A DNA stretch of 64,000 bases from Hymenobacter metallilatus. Its GTDB lineage: Bacteria; Bacteroidota; Bacteroidia; Cytophagales; Hymenobacteraceae. The notes under the pieces are model-generated. The model was not told the DNA's origin and searched no databases. It saw only the letters and a list, made by a program, of their open reading frames with translations. Within the stretch, counting starts at the first letter, position 1, and every line of letters begins with the position of its first letter. Location: positions 434,001-498,000 of the forward strand of contig NZ_RWIS01000001.1 of NCBI RefSeq assembly GCF_003944705.1, given 5' to 3'. Positions 26,738 through 33,658 of the stretch are shown here, in pieces. The position numbers were made by a program, and so were the translations under genes.

Positions 26738-27724
26738 ATGCTGTCATTTCTGCTGCCCCTGCTTTCGTTCCTGGCCCCCGATACGCCGGCCGCACCGGTG
26801 CCCCGCAGCCGTACGTTCACCTTCGAGTACACGGCTATGGTGCCGCCCTTGCCTGCCGGCACCGACTCGGTGGAGCTGTGGCTGCCGGTGCCCCACTCCG
26901 ATGCCTCCCAGCAAACCAGCCACCTGACTGTTAACACCACTGTACCCTACACCGTGCGCACCGGCCAGTACGGCAACCAGCTGCTCCACTTGAAGGTAGC
27001 CGCCGCTCAGGCGGTCAGCCTGCGGGTGGAAATGCAGCTGGAAGCCACTCGCCGGGAGCATCTCAACCCCTACCTGACCAACCCTGCGCCCAGAAAAGCC
27101 CGCCGGGCCGAAGCTCTCGACCCCGATATGGCCCGCTGGCTGCAGCCCGACCGCCTTGTGCCCCTCGATGCGAAAATCCGGCAGTGGGCGCAGGAAGTAG
27201 TTACGAAAGCCCAAGCCCGTACTGACCTGGAAAAAGCCCGCGCCATCTACGAGCATGTGGTCAGCACCGTGACATATGATAAAACCGGCCAGGGTTGGGG
27301 CCGGGGCGACATCTACTATGCCTGCGACGCCCGCCGCGGCAACTGCACCGATTTTCACGCCGTGTTCATCGGCTACTGCCGGGCCGTGGGCATTCCGGCG
27401 CGGTTCAGCATTGGGTTTCCGCTGCCGCCCGAGCGGGGACAGGGCGAAATTAAGGGCTACCACTGCTGGGCCGAGTTCTACACCCCCGCCACCGGCTGGG
27501 TGCCCGTTGATGCTTCGGAAGCCGCCAAAAACCCTGCCCGCCGCAATTACTTTTTTGGGGCTCACGATGAAAACCGCCTAGAGTTCACCCGGGGCCGCGA
27601 CCTGGACTTGTCGCCCCGGCAGCACGCTACCTCCCTCAACTACTTCATTTATCCCTACGCTGAGGCCGATGGCAAGCCGCTACCGGGCGTGCAGCAAACC
27701 TTCCGGTTTCAGGATGTGAAGTAG
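26738..27724 (+). CDS. Transglutaminase-like cysteine protease-fold protein
   Basis: A 328-residue exported protein with a short N-terminal hydrophobic segment (about 1-18) suggesting a signal peptide. An N-terminal beta-domain (20-125) precedes a transglutaminase-like core (about 170-300) with the catalytic triad in order: Cys in RGNCTDFHAVF (about 208), His in GYHCWAEFY (about 247), Asp in VPVDASEA (about 262). Members of this superfamily cleave or form amide bonds; the substrate is not readable. The ATG at 26738 fits the signal peptide; ATG at 26711 is the alternative. The convergent S41 gene is separated from it by a palindrome. Confidence 0.85.
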   Translation: MLSFLLPLLSFLAPDTPAAPVPRSRTFTFEYTAMVPPLPAGTDSVELWLPVPHSDASQQTSHLTVNTTVPYTVRTGQYGNQLLHLKVAAAQAVSLRVEMQLEATRREHLNPYLTNPAPRKARRAEALDPDMARWLQPDRLVPLDAKIRQWAQEVVTKAQARTDLEKARAIYEHVVSTVTYDKTGQGWGRGDIYYACDARRGNCTDFHAVFIGYCRAVGIPARFSIGFPLPPERGQGEIKGYHCWAEFYTPATGWVPVDASEAAKNPARRNYFFGAHDENRLEFTRGRDLDLSPRQHATSLNYFIYPYAEADGKPLPGVQQTFRFQDVK

Positions 27725-27735
27725 AAAGGCAACCC

Positions 27736-27830
27736 GTCATGCGGAGCAGCGCGAAGTACTGTATTACGCAGGAATAAGTCGTTTTACAGACTCCTAACGT
27801 GGTAGGGTCCTTCGCGCTGCTCCGGATGAC
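27736..27830. repeat. Palindrome of the GTCATGCNGAGC family
   Basis: Arms 27736-27756 and 27810-27830 pair over 20 of 21 bases (left GTCATGCGGAGCAGCGCGAAG). A 53-base loop contains no obvious stem. It lies between convergent stop codons 12 and 38 bases away. Confidence 0.85.
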
Positions 27831-27868
27831 AAACCTGGCGTACCGCAAAGCAGAAGTACGCCGTCCGA

Positions 27869-29551
27869 TTACTTCTCCAGCAGCCCCAGCATCACGGGGT
27901 TGGTGGGCTCCTGCACGGCTTTCAGGGCCTGCTGCATCTCCACATCGTCTTGGTTGAGCACCTGAAAGTAAGCCGATTTGCCGTAGGCGCTGCGGGCAAT
28001 GAGGGCCTTAATCTGGGTGCGCAGCAGCGGGGTACTGCGGCGCAAGCCAGGGGCATCCTGCGGAACACCGTTGCGGGCAGCCTGGGCGGCCAGTTGCAGC
28101 AGTTGGGCATCACTCACCCGGAAGCTTTGGTTGAACTGTTCAAACCGCAGCCCTTCCAGCTCTTCCTTATGCTCCTGGTAATACGTGAGGGCGTATTCTC
28201 GCACCAGGTTGTTGCTCTGCAGGCGCGTGTAGTAAGCCGAGGTGGCCGACGTATCGCGCGGCACAAACAGGTCGGGCATAATGCCGCCGCCGCCGTACAC
28301 GGTGCGGCCGTGGGCCGTGCGGAACTTCAGCGAATCGGCAAAATGGATGCTGTCGGCGTGGAACAGCTCGCCGTGGCGCAGGCGGTTCTGCAGGTCCTTC
28401 TCGTACTCCCGCAGCCCCCCGCGGTACGATTTCTGGATGCTGCGGCCCGAGGGCGTGTAGTAGCGGGCAATGGTGAGGCGCAGCTCCGAGCCGTCGTTGA
28501 GAGCAATAGGCTGCTGCACCAAGCCCTTACCAAAGGTACGGCGGCCTACCAGCACGGCCCGGTCATGGTCCTGCAAGGCACCGGCCAGCACTTCGGCGGC
28601 CGAGGCACTGCCTTCGTCCACCAATACCACCAGGGAGCCTTCCTCAAACTCGCCGGCTACGCGGGAGAAGGTTTGGGTATCATACTGGTCGCCTTTGCCA
28701 TCGGTGTACACAATCTTCTTAGTGCCCCCAATGAACTCATCGGCCATTTTGGTGGCCCGGTCGAGGTAGCCGCCGGGGTTGCCGCGCAAATCCAGCACGA
28801 GGCGGGTGAGGCCCTGTCGGCGCAGGTCGCCCAGCGCCGCCTTGAACTCGTCGTAGGTGCCACTGGCAAAGCGGCTTACTTTAATGTAGCCCGTCTGATT
28901 GTCTACCATATAGGCCACATCCACCGAGGCGTTGGGGATGCGGTTGCGGGTTACCTGCACGTTGATGGGCCGGGCCATTCCGCGGCGCATTAGTTGCAGC
29001 AGCACGCTGGTACCCCGAGGGCCGCGCAGCTTGCCGAACATTTGCTCTGTGGTCATGCGCACTCCCGATACCCGCTGCCCGTTTACGGCCAGAATCCGGT
29101 CGCCGGGCTGCAGGCCGGCCTGCTCGGCGGGGCCTTCGCTCAAGGGCGCTACTACCGTTACAGTGTCGCGAAACAGGTTGAACTCCACCCCAATACCATC
29201 GTAGTCGCTTTGCAGAAAGGAGGACGCTTGTTGCTGCTGCTTGGCCGGAATGAATACCGAGTGCGGATCCAGGCGCTCCAGCATACGGCTGATGGCGTAA
29301 TCCGACAGCTCTTCGGCATTCACTGAGTCCACGTAGTCCCGGTCGACGTAGCTGAGGATTTCCTTGAACTTCAGGTAGCCGCGGGCCGTGAGGTCGGGGT
29401 TCTGATCGGAAGGGCGGAACGGGTTGGCTCCCAGCAATGCCCCGGCTAACAGGGCCAAGCCAAGCAGTAAAGGCTGCCGTACCCGCCAGCGGGAATTTCG
29501 CGGGGTAGGCATCGACGCGGACGGCGACGAGTCGTGGGGCTCGGGGGTCAT
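27869..29551 (-). CDS. S41-family C-terminal processing protease
   Basis: A 560-residue CtpA-like serine protease. An N-terminal membrane anchor (about 28-42) holds it in the inner membrane facing the periplasm. A PDZ domain (about 105-190; GIGVEFNLF, GLQPGDRILAVNG) precedes the protease core with LDLRGNPGGYLD, the catalytic Ser in EGSASAAE and the catalytic Lys in RRTFGKGLVQQP. The C-terminal 130 residues are an extra region with no family I recognise. It trims or degrades periplasmic proteins at their C-termini. The start ATG at 29551 is used; Met at residue 14 is an alternative. Confidence 0.92.
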   Translation of the reverse strand: MTPEPHDSSPSASMPTPRNSRWRVRQPLLLGLALLAGALLGANPFRPSDQNPDLTARGYLKFKEILSYVDRDYVDSVNAEELSDYAISRMLERLDPHSVFIPAKQQQQASSFLQSDYDGIGVEFNLFRDTVTVVAPLSEGPAEQAGLQPGDRILAVNGQRVSGVRMTTEQMFGKLRGPRGTSVLLQLMRRGMARPINVQVTRNRIPNASVDVAYMVDNQTGYIKVSRFASGTYDEFKAALGDLRRQGLTRLVLDLRGNPGGYLDRATKMADEFIGGTKKIVYTDGKGDQYDTQTFSRVAGEFEEGSLVVLVDEGSASAAEVLAGALQDHDRAVLVGRRTFGKGLVQQPIALNDGSELRLTIARYYTPSGRSIQKSYRGGLREYEKDLQNRLRHGELFHADSIHFADSLKFRTAHGRTVYGGGGIMPDLFVPRDTSATSAYYTRLQSNNLVREYALTYYQEHKEELEGLRFEQFNQSFRVSDAQLLQLAAQAARNGVPQDAPGLRRSTPLLRTQIKALIARSAYGKSAYFQVLNQDDVEMQQALKAVQEPTNPVMLGLLEK

Positions 29552-29612
29552 AACGCGTTGAGAGAGTAGTAGTTCAGCCGATAATCAGAAATCCACACTA
29601 CGGACAGGTCTT

Positions 29613-29620
29613 CAAAATTA
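29613..29620 (-). promoter_or_regulatory. -7 box for the S41 protease gene
   Basis: CAAAATTA on the plus strand reads TAATTTTG on the minus strand, matching TAnnTTTG, about 60 bases upstream of the start. Confidence 0.45.
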
Positions 29621-29902
29621 TTGAAACTTTTCCAAGAAACCGAGGCAGCATATAGTGGTATAGGCATTTTCGAATAACAGTACAATTTTTTATTTCCTGA
29701 AGTCAATACCTACCCCGATTACCTGTATTCCGTACTACTCTAAACACCCTGATTGTTAACTGAATACAAAGATTATTTTATCATTTTAGAAAGACGGGCA
29801 TCTTTCGTTTAATGACTGACTTTCGCCGGTGAATCGGGTGGCCTGCCCGACACCGGCCAGCTTGGGTTAAGCTCCGGGTGCTACCTTTCTACCGGGGCAT
29901 CG

Positions 29903-29910
29903 TATCTTTG
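29903..29910 (+). promoter_or_regulatory. -7 box TATCTTTG for ruvX-def
   Basis: Perfect TAnnTTTG, 60 bases before the ruvX start. No -33 TTTG at 19-base spacing. Confidence 0.5.
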
Positions 29911-29970
29911 TAGGCGGCGCGAGTTACCTCCCTGCATAATTGCCGCCTGCCACCTTTTTCTCTTTTCGTG

Positions 29971-30381
29971 ATGGGCCGAATTCTTGCCATCGACTACGGC
30001 CACAAGCGGGTGGGGCTGGCAGTTACCGACCCCCTGCAACTCATTGCCACCCCGCTGGACACCATTCATAGCCAGGAGTTGCTGGCGTATCTGAAGGCCT
30101 ACCACCAGCGCGAGCCTTTGGCGGCTCTGGTAATTGGCATGCCGAAAAACCTCAACAACGAAGCCACCGACTCAACCAGCGCCGTGGTGGGCGTGGTTCG
30201 GCGCCTGCGCAAGGAGTTTCCGGAAGTGCCGGTACACGAGATTGACGAGCGGTTTACCTCCCGAATGGCGCAGGCGGCCATGCTGGCCGGAGGGCTCGGC
30301 AAAAAGGACCGCCGCGACAAGGCCACCGTAGATAAGGTAGCCGCCACCATCATTCTGCAATCCTACCTCGAATCCCGATGA
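29971..30381 (+). CDS. ruvX: Holliday junction resolvase-like RuvX (YqgF)
   Basis: A 136-residue RNase H-fold protein. ILAIDYGHKRVGLAV at the N-terminus supplies the first acidic residue, LVIGMPKNLNNE the second block, and DERFTSRMAQ and RRDKATVDKVAA the rest. YqgF/RuvX is an essential nuclease implicated in 16S rRNA 5' maturation and suggested in recombination. ATG at 29971 is used; a GTG three bases earlier is possible. Its last four bases (ATGA) are the start of def, so the two are translationally coupled. Confidence 0.93.
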   Translation: MGRILAIDYGHKRVGLAVTDPLQLIATPLDTIHSQELLAYLKAYHQREPLAALVIGMPKNLNNEATDSTSAVVGVVRRLRKEFPEVPVHEIDERFTSRMAQAAMLAGGLGKKDRRDKATVDKVAATIILQSYLESR

Positions 30382-30977
30382 TTTACCCCATTGTTGCCTT
30401 CGGCGACCCAGTGCTCAAGACCAAGGCAAAATTGATTCCGGCTGATTTTCCGGCCACCGAGCTCCAGCAGATTATTGCTGACATGTACGACACCATGTAC
30501 CACGCGCACGGCGTGGGACTGGCCGCGCCCCAGGTGGGCAAAAGCATACGTCTGTTCGTCATTGACTCCGAGCCTATGATGGATGAGGACGAGGACGGCA
30601 ACCCTATTATTGAAGAGCCCACGGCCGGCCCGGTGAAGCGGGCTTTCATTAACCCCCAAATGGTAAGCGAAATCGGGGAGGAATGGGCTTTTGAAGAGGG
30701 CTGCCTGAGCATTCCCGGGGTGCGCGAAAAAGTGGTGCGCCACTCCACCATTGTGCTGCGCTACGAGGACGAAAACCGCCAGCAACACGAGGAAACTTTC
30801 TCGGGCATGACGGCCCGCGTGATTCAGCACGAGTACGACCACCTGGAAGGCGTATTATTTACCGACTACGTATCGGGGCTGAAGAAGCAGCTGCTAAAAG
30901 GCAAGCTGGCCCGCATCAGCAAGGGCGACGTTTCGGCCGACTACCGAATGCGGTTTGCCGGCCAGGGCCGGCGCTAA
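30378..30977 (+). CDS. def: Peptide deformylase
   Basis: A 199-residue metalloenzyme that removes the formyl group from nascent proteins. All three motifs are present: GVGLAAPQVG (about 46-55), EEGCLSIPG (Cys ligand) and QHEYDHLEG (HEXXD-type zinc/iron site with catalytic Glu). An acidic insertion (DEDEDGN) occurs at about 71-77, in the loop after motif 1. The gene overlaps ruvX by four bases. A strong hairpin at 30997-31062 follows. Confidence 0.96.
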   Translation: MIYPIVAFGDPVLKTKAKLIPADFPATELQQIIADMYDTMYHAHGVGLAAPQVGKSIRLFVIDSEPMMDEDEDGNPIIEEPTAGPVKRAFINPQMVSEIGEEWAFEEGCLSIPGVREKVVRHSTIVLRYEDENRQQHEETFSGMTARVIQHEYDHLEGVLFTDYVSGLKKQLLKGKLARISKGDVSADYRMRFAGQGRR

Positions 30978-30996
30978 GAGCAGAGCGTACAGTCAG

Positions 30997-31062
30997 CCGA
31001 GAAAAAGCGACACGTCAATGCCCGGTTGTTCGCCTGAGCGTTGGTTTGTCGCTTTTTCTCGG
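30997..31062. repeat. Perfect 16-base inverted repeat after def
   Basis: CCGAGAAAAAGCGACA at 30997-31012 pairs perfectly with 31047-31062 around a 34-base loop. It may attenuate or terminate the ruvX-def transcript before the phospholipase gene at 31085; the T-rich arm is within the stem rather than after it. Confidence 0.8.
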
Positions 31063-31084
31063 CCGACTCCCTATCTTATGCCCT

Positions 31085-32062
31085 ATGACATCTATCCGGC
31101 GCCACTGTATTGCTACGCTCTATTTACTGTTATTTTCGTCTACGGCGCAGGCCTGGGGCTTTTTCGGGCACCGGCTGATTAACCGGCTGGCAGTGTACAC
31201 ACTGCCGCCCGAAATGATCCGCTTCTACAAGGCCAATATTGACTACCTAACCGATAACGCCACCCGCCCCGACTCGCGCCGCACAATGGTGCCAGGCGAA
31301 GCCCCTCGCCACTTCCTAGACCTGGATGTGTACGGCGACTCGGCTCTGTATACATTGCCCCGCTCCTACGCCGATGCCGTGGCTCAGCTGGGAGAAGACT
31401 CTCTTCTCAGGCATGGCATTGTGCCCTGGCAGGTAGCCCGCATGAAAGGCCAGCTCACAGCCGCTTTCCAGGCCCACGACGCCGACCGGATTCTGCACCT
31501 TTCGGCCGATATGGGGCACTATGTAGCCGACGCCTGCGTGCCGCTGCACACTACCCACAACTACAACGGACAGCTAACGGGGCAGCGCGGAATTCATGGG
31601 CTCTGGGAAAGCCGGCTGCCGGAACTGCTCAGCAACAGCTACGACTTTTTTACCGGCCCCGCCCCTTACCTGGACCGCCCAACGGACGTAATCTGGGCGG
31701 CCGTAGGGAGGTCCAATGCCGCCGTCGATTCGGTGCTGCGGTTTGAGCGGGAGCTGAGCCAGAAAATACCTGCCGACCGTAAATATGGCTTCGAGCAGCG
31801 CGGCAACCTAACGGTGCGAACTTACTCCCGCGACTTCGCCCGCGAGTACCACCAGCGCCTGAACGGGCAGGTGGAGCGGCAGATGCGGCTGGCTGCCCGC
31901 CTGGTGGGTGCCTTCTGGTACACGGCCTGGGTAGATGCCGGCCAGCCCAGCCTGGATACGCTGCCGCGTACTCCCTCGGAGCAGGAAAAGCAGCGCCTGG
32001 CTCTGGAAGCCAAACAGGCAGAGCAGGCCCCCTCCAAGCCAGTAGCCGGCCACGAGGAATAG
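31085..32062 (+). CDS. Zinc-dependent phospholipase C / S1-P1 nuclease-like protein
   Basis: A 325-residue exported protein. The signal peptide ends at AQA and the mature protein begins Trp-Gly-Phe (about residue 18), consistent with the N-terminal Trp zinc ligand used in this superfamily. Further ligands are visible: GHRLINR, HFLDLDVY, ADMGHYVADACVPLH (about 150-164), HNYNG and GIHGLWES. Three zinc ions and cleavage of phosphodiester bonds in lipids or nucleic acids are family properties; which substrate is used cannot be read. The start is ATG at 31085. The tail of 20-30 residues is charged and Gln/Lys-rich. Confidence 0.82.
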   Translation: MTSIRRHCIATLYLLLFSSTAQAWGFFGHRLINRLAVYTLPPEMIRFYKANIDYLTDNATRPDSRRTMVPGEAPRHFLDLDVYGDSALYTLPRSYADAVAQLGEDSLLRHGIVPWQVARMKGQLTAAFQAHDADRILHLSADMGHYVADACVPLHTTHNYNGQLTGQRGIHGLWESRLPELLSNSYDFFTGPAPYLDRPTDVIWAAVGRSNAAVDSVLRFERELSQKIPADRKYGFEQRGNLTVRTYSRDFAREYHQRLNGQVERQMRLAARLVGAFWYTAWVDAGQPSLDTLPRTPSEQEKQRLALEAKQAEQAPSKPVAGHEE

Positions 32063-32117
32063 GCAGGTAGCAACACAAACCAATGCCCAACGGGTTGGCG
32101 GGAATTGGTGAAGGACC

Positions 32118-32150
32118 TTTGTTCAAACGATTATTGGACGGATAACTTGT
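32118..32150 (+). promoter_or_regulatory. Possible promoter for the DUF486 gene
   Basis: TTTG at 32118-32121, 21 bases, then TAACTTGT at 32143-32150, an imperfect -7. The start codon lies 72 bases downstream. Confidence 0.35.
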
Positions 32151-32221
32151 TTTACCGTACCCCTGCGTAAGCACCGGAAAACCAGCCGGGCATAGACTTC
32201 TCCTTTTCCTCGGCCGCATTC

Positions 32222-32593
32222 ATGAAAAGCGTTTACACTATTCTGTTACTCACCATCTCCAACCTGTTCATGACGTTTGCCTGGTACGGGCATCTGCAGT
32301 TCAAGAAAATAAGCTGGCTGCACGGGCTGGGCCTGGTGGGTGTTATCCTGCTTAGCTGGGGCCTGGCTTTTTTTGAGTACGTATTCCAGGTGCCGGCCAA
32401 CCGCATTGGGTTCGAGGAGAACGGGGGGCCTTTCAACCTGTTTCAGCTCAAGGTGATACAGGAGGTTGTGTCGCTCACGGTATTCACGCTGTGCGCCGTG
32501 TACGTGTTCAAAACCGATAAGCTGGCCTGGAACCATCTGGTGGGCTTCCTGCTGCTGGTGGCAGCGGTGTATGTTATTTTCAAGAAATGGTGA
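32222..32593 (+). CDS. DMT-superfamily small membrane protein (DUF486)
   Basis: A 123-residue protein with four hydrophobic helices. The motifs FMTFAWYGHLQF, LLSWGLAFFEYVFQVPANRIG and FNLFQLKVIQEVVSL are characteristic of the DUF486 family, small drug/metabolite-transporter-like proteins of unknown substrate. Length and start are typical. Confidence 0.9.
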   Translation: MKSVYTILLLTISNLFMTFAWYGHLQFKKISWLHGLGLVGVILLSWGLAFFEYVFQVPANRIGFEENGGPFNLFQLKVIQEVVSLTVFTLCAVYVFKTDKLAWNHLVGFLLLVAAVYVIFKKW

Positions 32594-32669
32594 AGTTGTA
32601 GCGGCAGAAGCTGGATTTGGCGAAGGAATTTCTATTTTTCCCCCTTCATCTACACACTTCTTTTATTTC

Positions 32670-32987
32670 ATGGAACAACCCTACGCTTCGTCTGTGCCTA
32701 CGCCTCCGGCTGGTGGCCCGCCACCTAAAAACTGGCTGGTGGAATCTATTCTAGTCACTATTTTCTGCTGTCTACCTTTCGGTATCGTAGCCATTATCAA
32801 TGCGGCTAATGTGAATTCGCGGGTGGCGCTGGGTGATTATGCAGGTGCCCAGGACGCCTCACGCAAAGCCGGCCAGTGGGTAAAATACTCGCTTATTACC
32901 TGGGCCGTACTTAGCGTACTATACGTAGTGCTGGTAGTAGTAATGGGAGTTGGTGCTGGTATGCTCAATGGCTTGAGCGGCCGCTAA
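32670..32987 (+). CDS. CD225/dispanin-family membrane protein
   Basis: A 105-residue protein: a Pro-rich N-terminus (10-22), then the CD225 core with WLVESILVTIFCCLPFGIVAI as the first helix and the loop NSRVALGDYAGAQDASRKA, and a second helix near 75-98. In animals this domain occurs in interferon-induced transmembrane proteins; bacterial members often sit beside DUF2752 proteins, as here (next gene starts two bases later). The role in bacteria is unknown. The in-frame region upstream is not coding, since the ATG at 32670 begins the conserved part. Confidence 0.88.
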   Translation: MEQPYASSVPTPPAGGPPPKNWLVESILVTIFCCLPFGIVAIINAANVNSRVALGDYAGAQDASRKAGQWVKYSLITWAVLSVLYVVLVVVMGVGAGMLNGLSGR

Positions 32988-32988
32988 G

Positions 32989-33408
32989 TTGGCTTACCGG
33001 ATTTCTGTTGTACGAACAGCCAGCGTAACCGCCTTGAGCCTGATGGCCGGGCTGGCGCTGGCTGTTTTGTATTTCCGCCTAGACCCTGCCCAGCATCCGT
33101 TTCCGCGCTGCCCTGTGAACTGGCTGACGGGCCTGCACTGCCCGGGCTGCGGCACCCAGCGGGCACTGCACGCACTATTGCACGGTCGGATGCGGGCAGC
33201 TGCTGGCCACAATCTACTGGCGGCGCTGTGTACGCCCCTGCTCCTGCTAGGGGCGGCCGAAGAAATCAGAAGCAGCCTGCGCAACACGCCCCGGCGCCTT
33301 ACGCTACTGTACCGCCCGTGGCTGGGCTGGGCAGTAGTGGGGGCCACGGTAGTCTTCACACTGTTGCGCAATCTGCCTGGCCCCCTACACACCTGGCTGG
33401 CTCCCTGA
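32989..33408 (+). CDS. DUF2752 membrane protein
   Basis: A 139-residue protein with about three hydrophobic segments and the family signature HCPGCGTQRALHALLHG (about 44-60), a CxxC next to a membrane helix. TTG at 32989 is used because an in-frame stop lies close upstream and the first residues (MAYRIS) lead directly into helix 1; ATG at 33043 would cut into it. Coupled to the CD225 gene by a one-base spacer. Function unknown. Confidence 0.82.
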   Translation: MAYRISVVRTASVTALSLMAGLALAVLYFRLDPAQHPFPRCPVNWLTGLHCPGCGTQRALHALLHGRMRAAAGHNLLAALCTPLLLLGAAEEIRSSLRNTPRRLTLLYRPWLGWAVVGATVVFTLLRNLPGPLHTWLAP

Positions 33409-33634
33409 GCCAGCTATGGGCCGGTGTAGCTACACTGCCTCCTGCCTCCGGGGTGGTCGTTTCGGGGGCAGCAGGGGTTATGGGCAGGCCTTGCTGCCCA
33501 ATGATGGTTATGCCGGGCAGCCGGCCGTTTGGCCAGTAGCCGGGTGGTTCGGGCGGGTGGGGTGTATGGTTCAGCTGAGGCCAGGCAACCTGCGGATGCA
33601 GTATGCGTAGGAAACGCGCCCGCCTTTGGGGCAT
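33356..33634 (-). CDS. Possible proline-rich small protein (doubtful)
   Basis: An open frame of 92 codons runs opposite to the adjacent genes in an otherwise empty 250-base spacer and overlaps the end of the DUF2752 gene. It is rich in Pro and Thr (HPPEPPGYWPNGRLPG; PAAPETTTPEAGG) and has fairly GC-rich third positions in its middle part. It matches no family I know and could be a remnant or chance frame. Confidence 0.2.
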   Translation of the reverse strand: MPQRRARFLRILHPQVAWPQLNHTPHPPEPPGYWPNGRLPGITIIGQQGLPITPAAPETTTPEAGGSVATPAHSWLREPARCVGGQADCATV

Positions 33635-33658
33635 CTCCCCGTTTATACCCCTGCTTCT

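Larger units (their letters stand above)
29552..29970. other. AT-rich divergent intergenic region
   Basis: Separates the S41 protease from ruvX. It is clearly AT-richer than the genes and holds no coding frame. It carries a -7 box on each strand (29613-29620 minus, 29903-29910 plus); the rest shows nothing I can identify. Confidence 0.6.
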
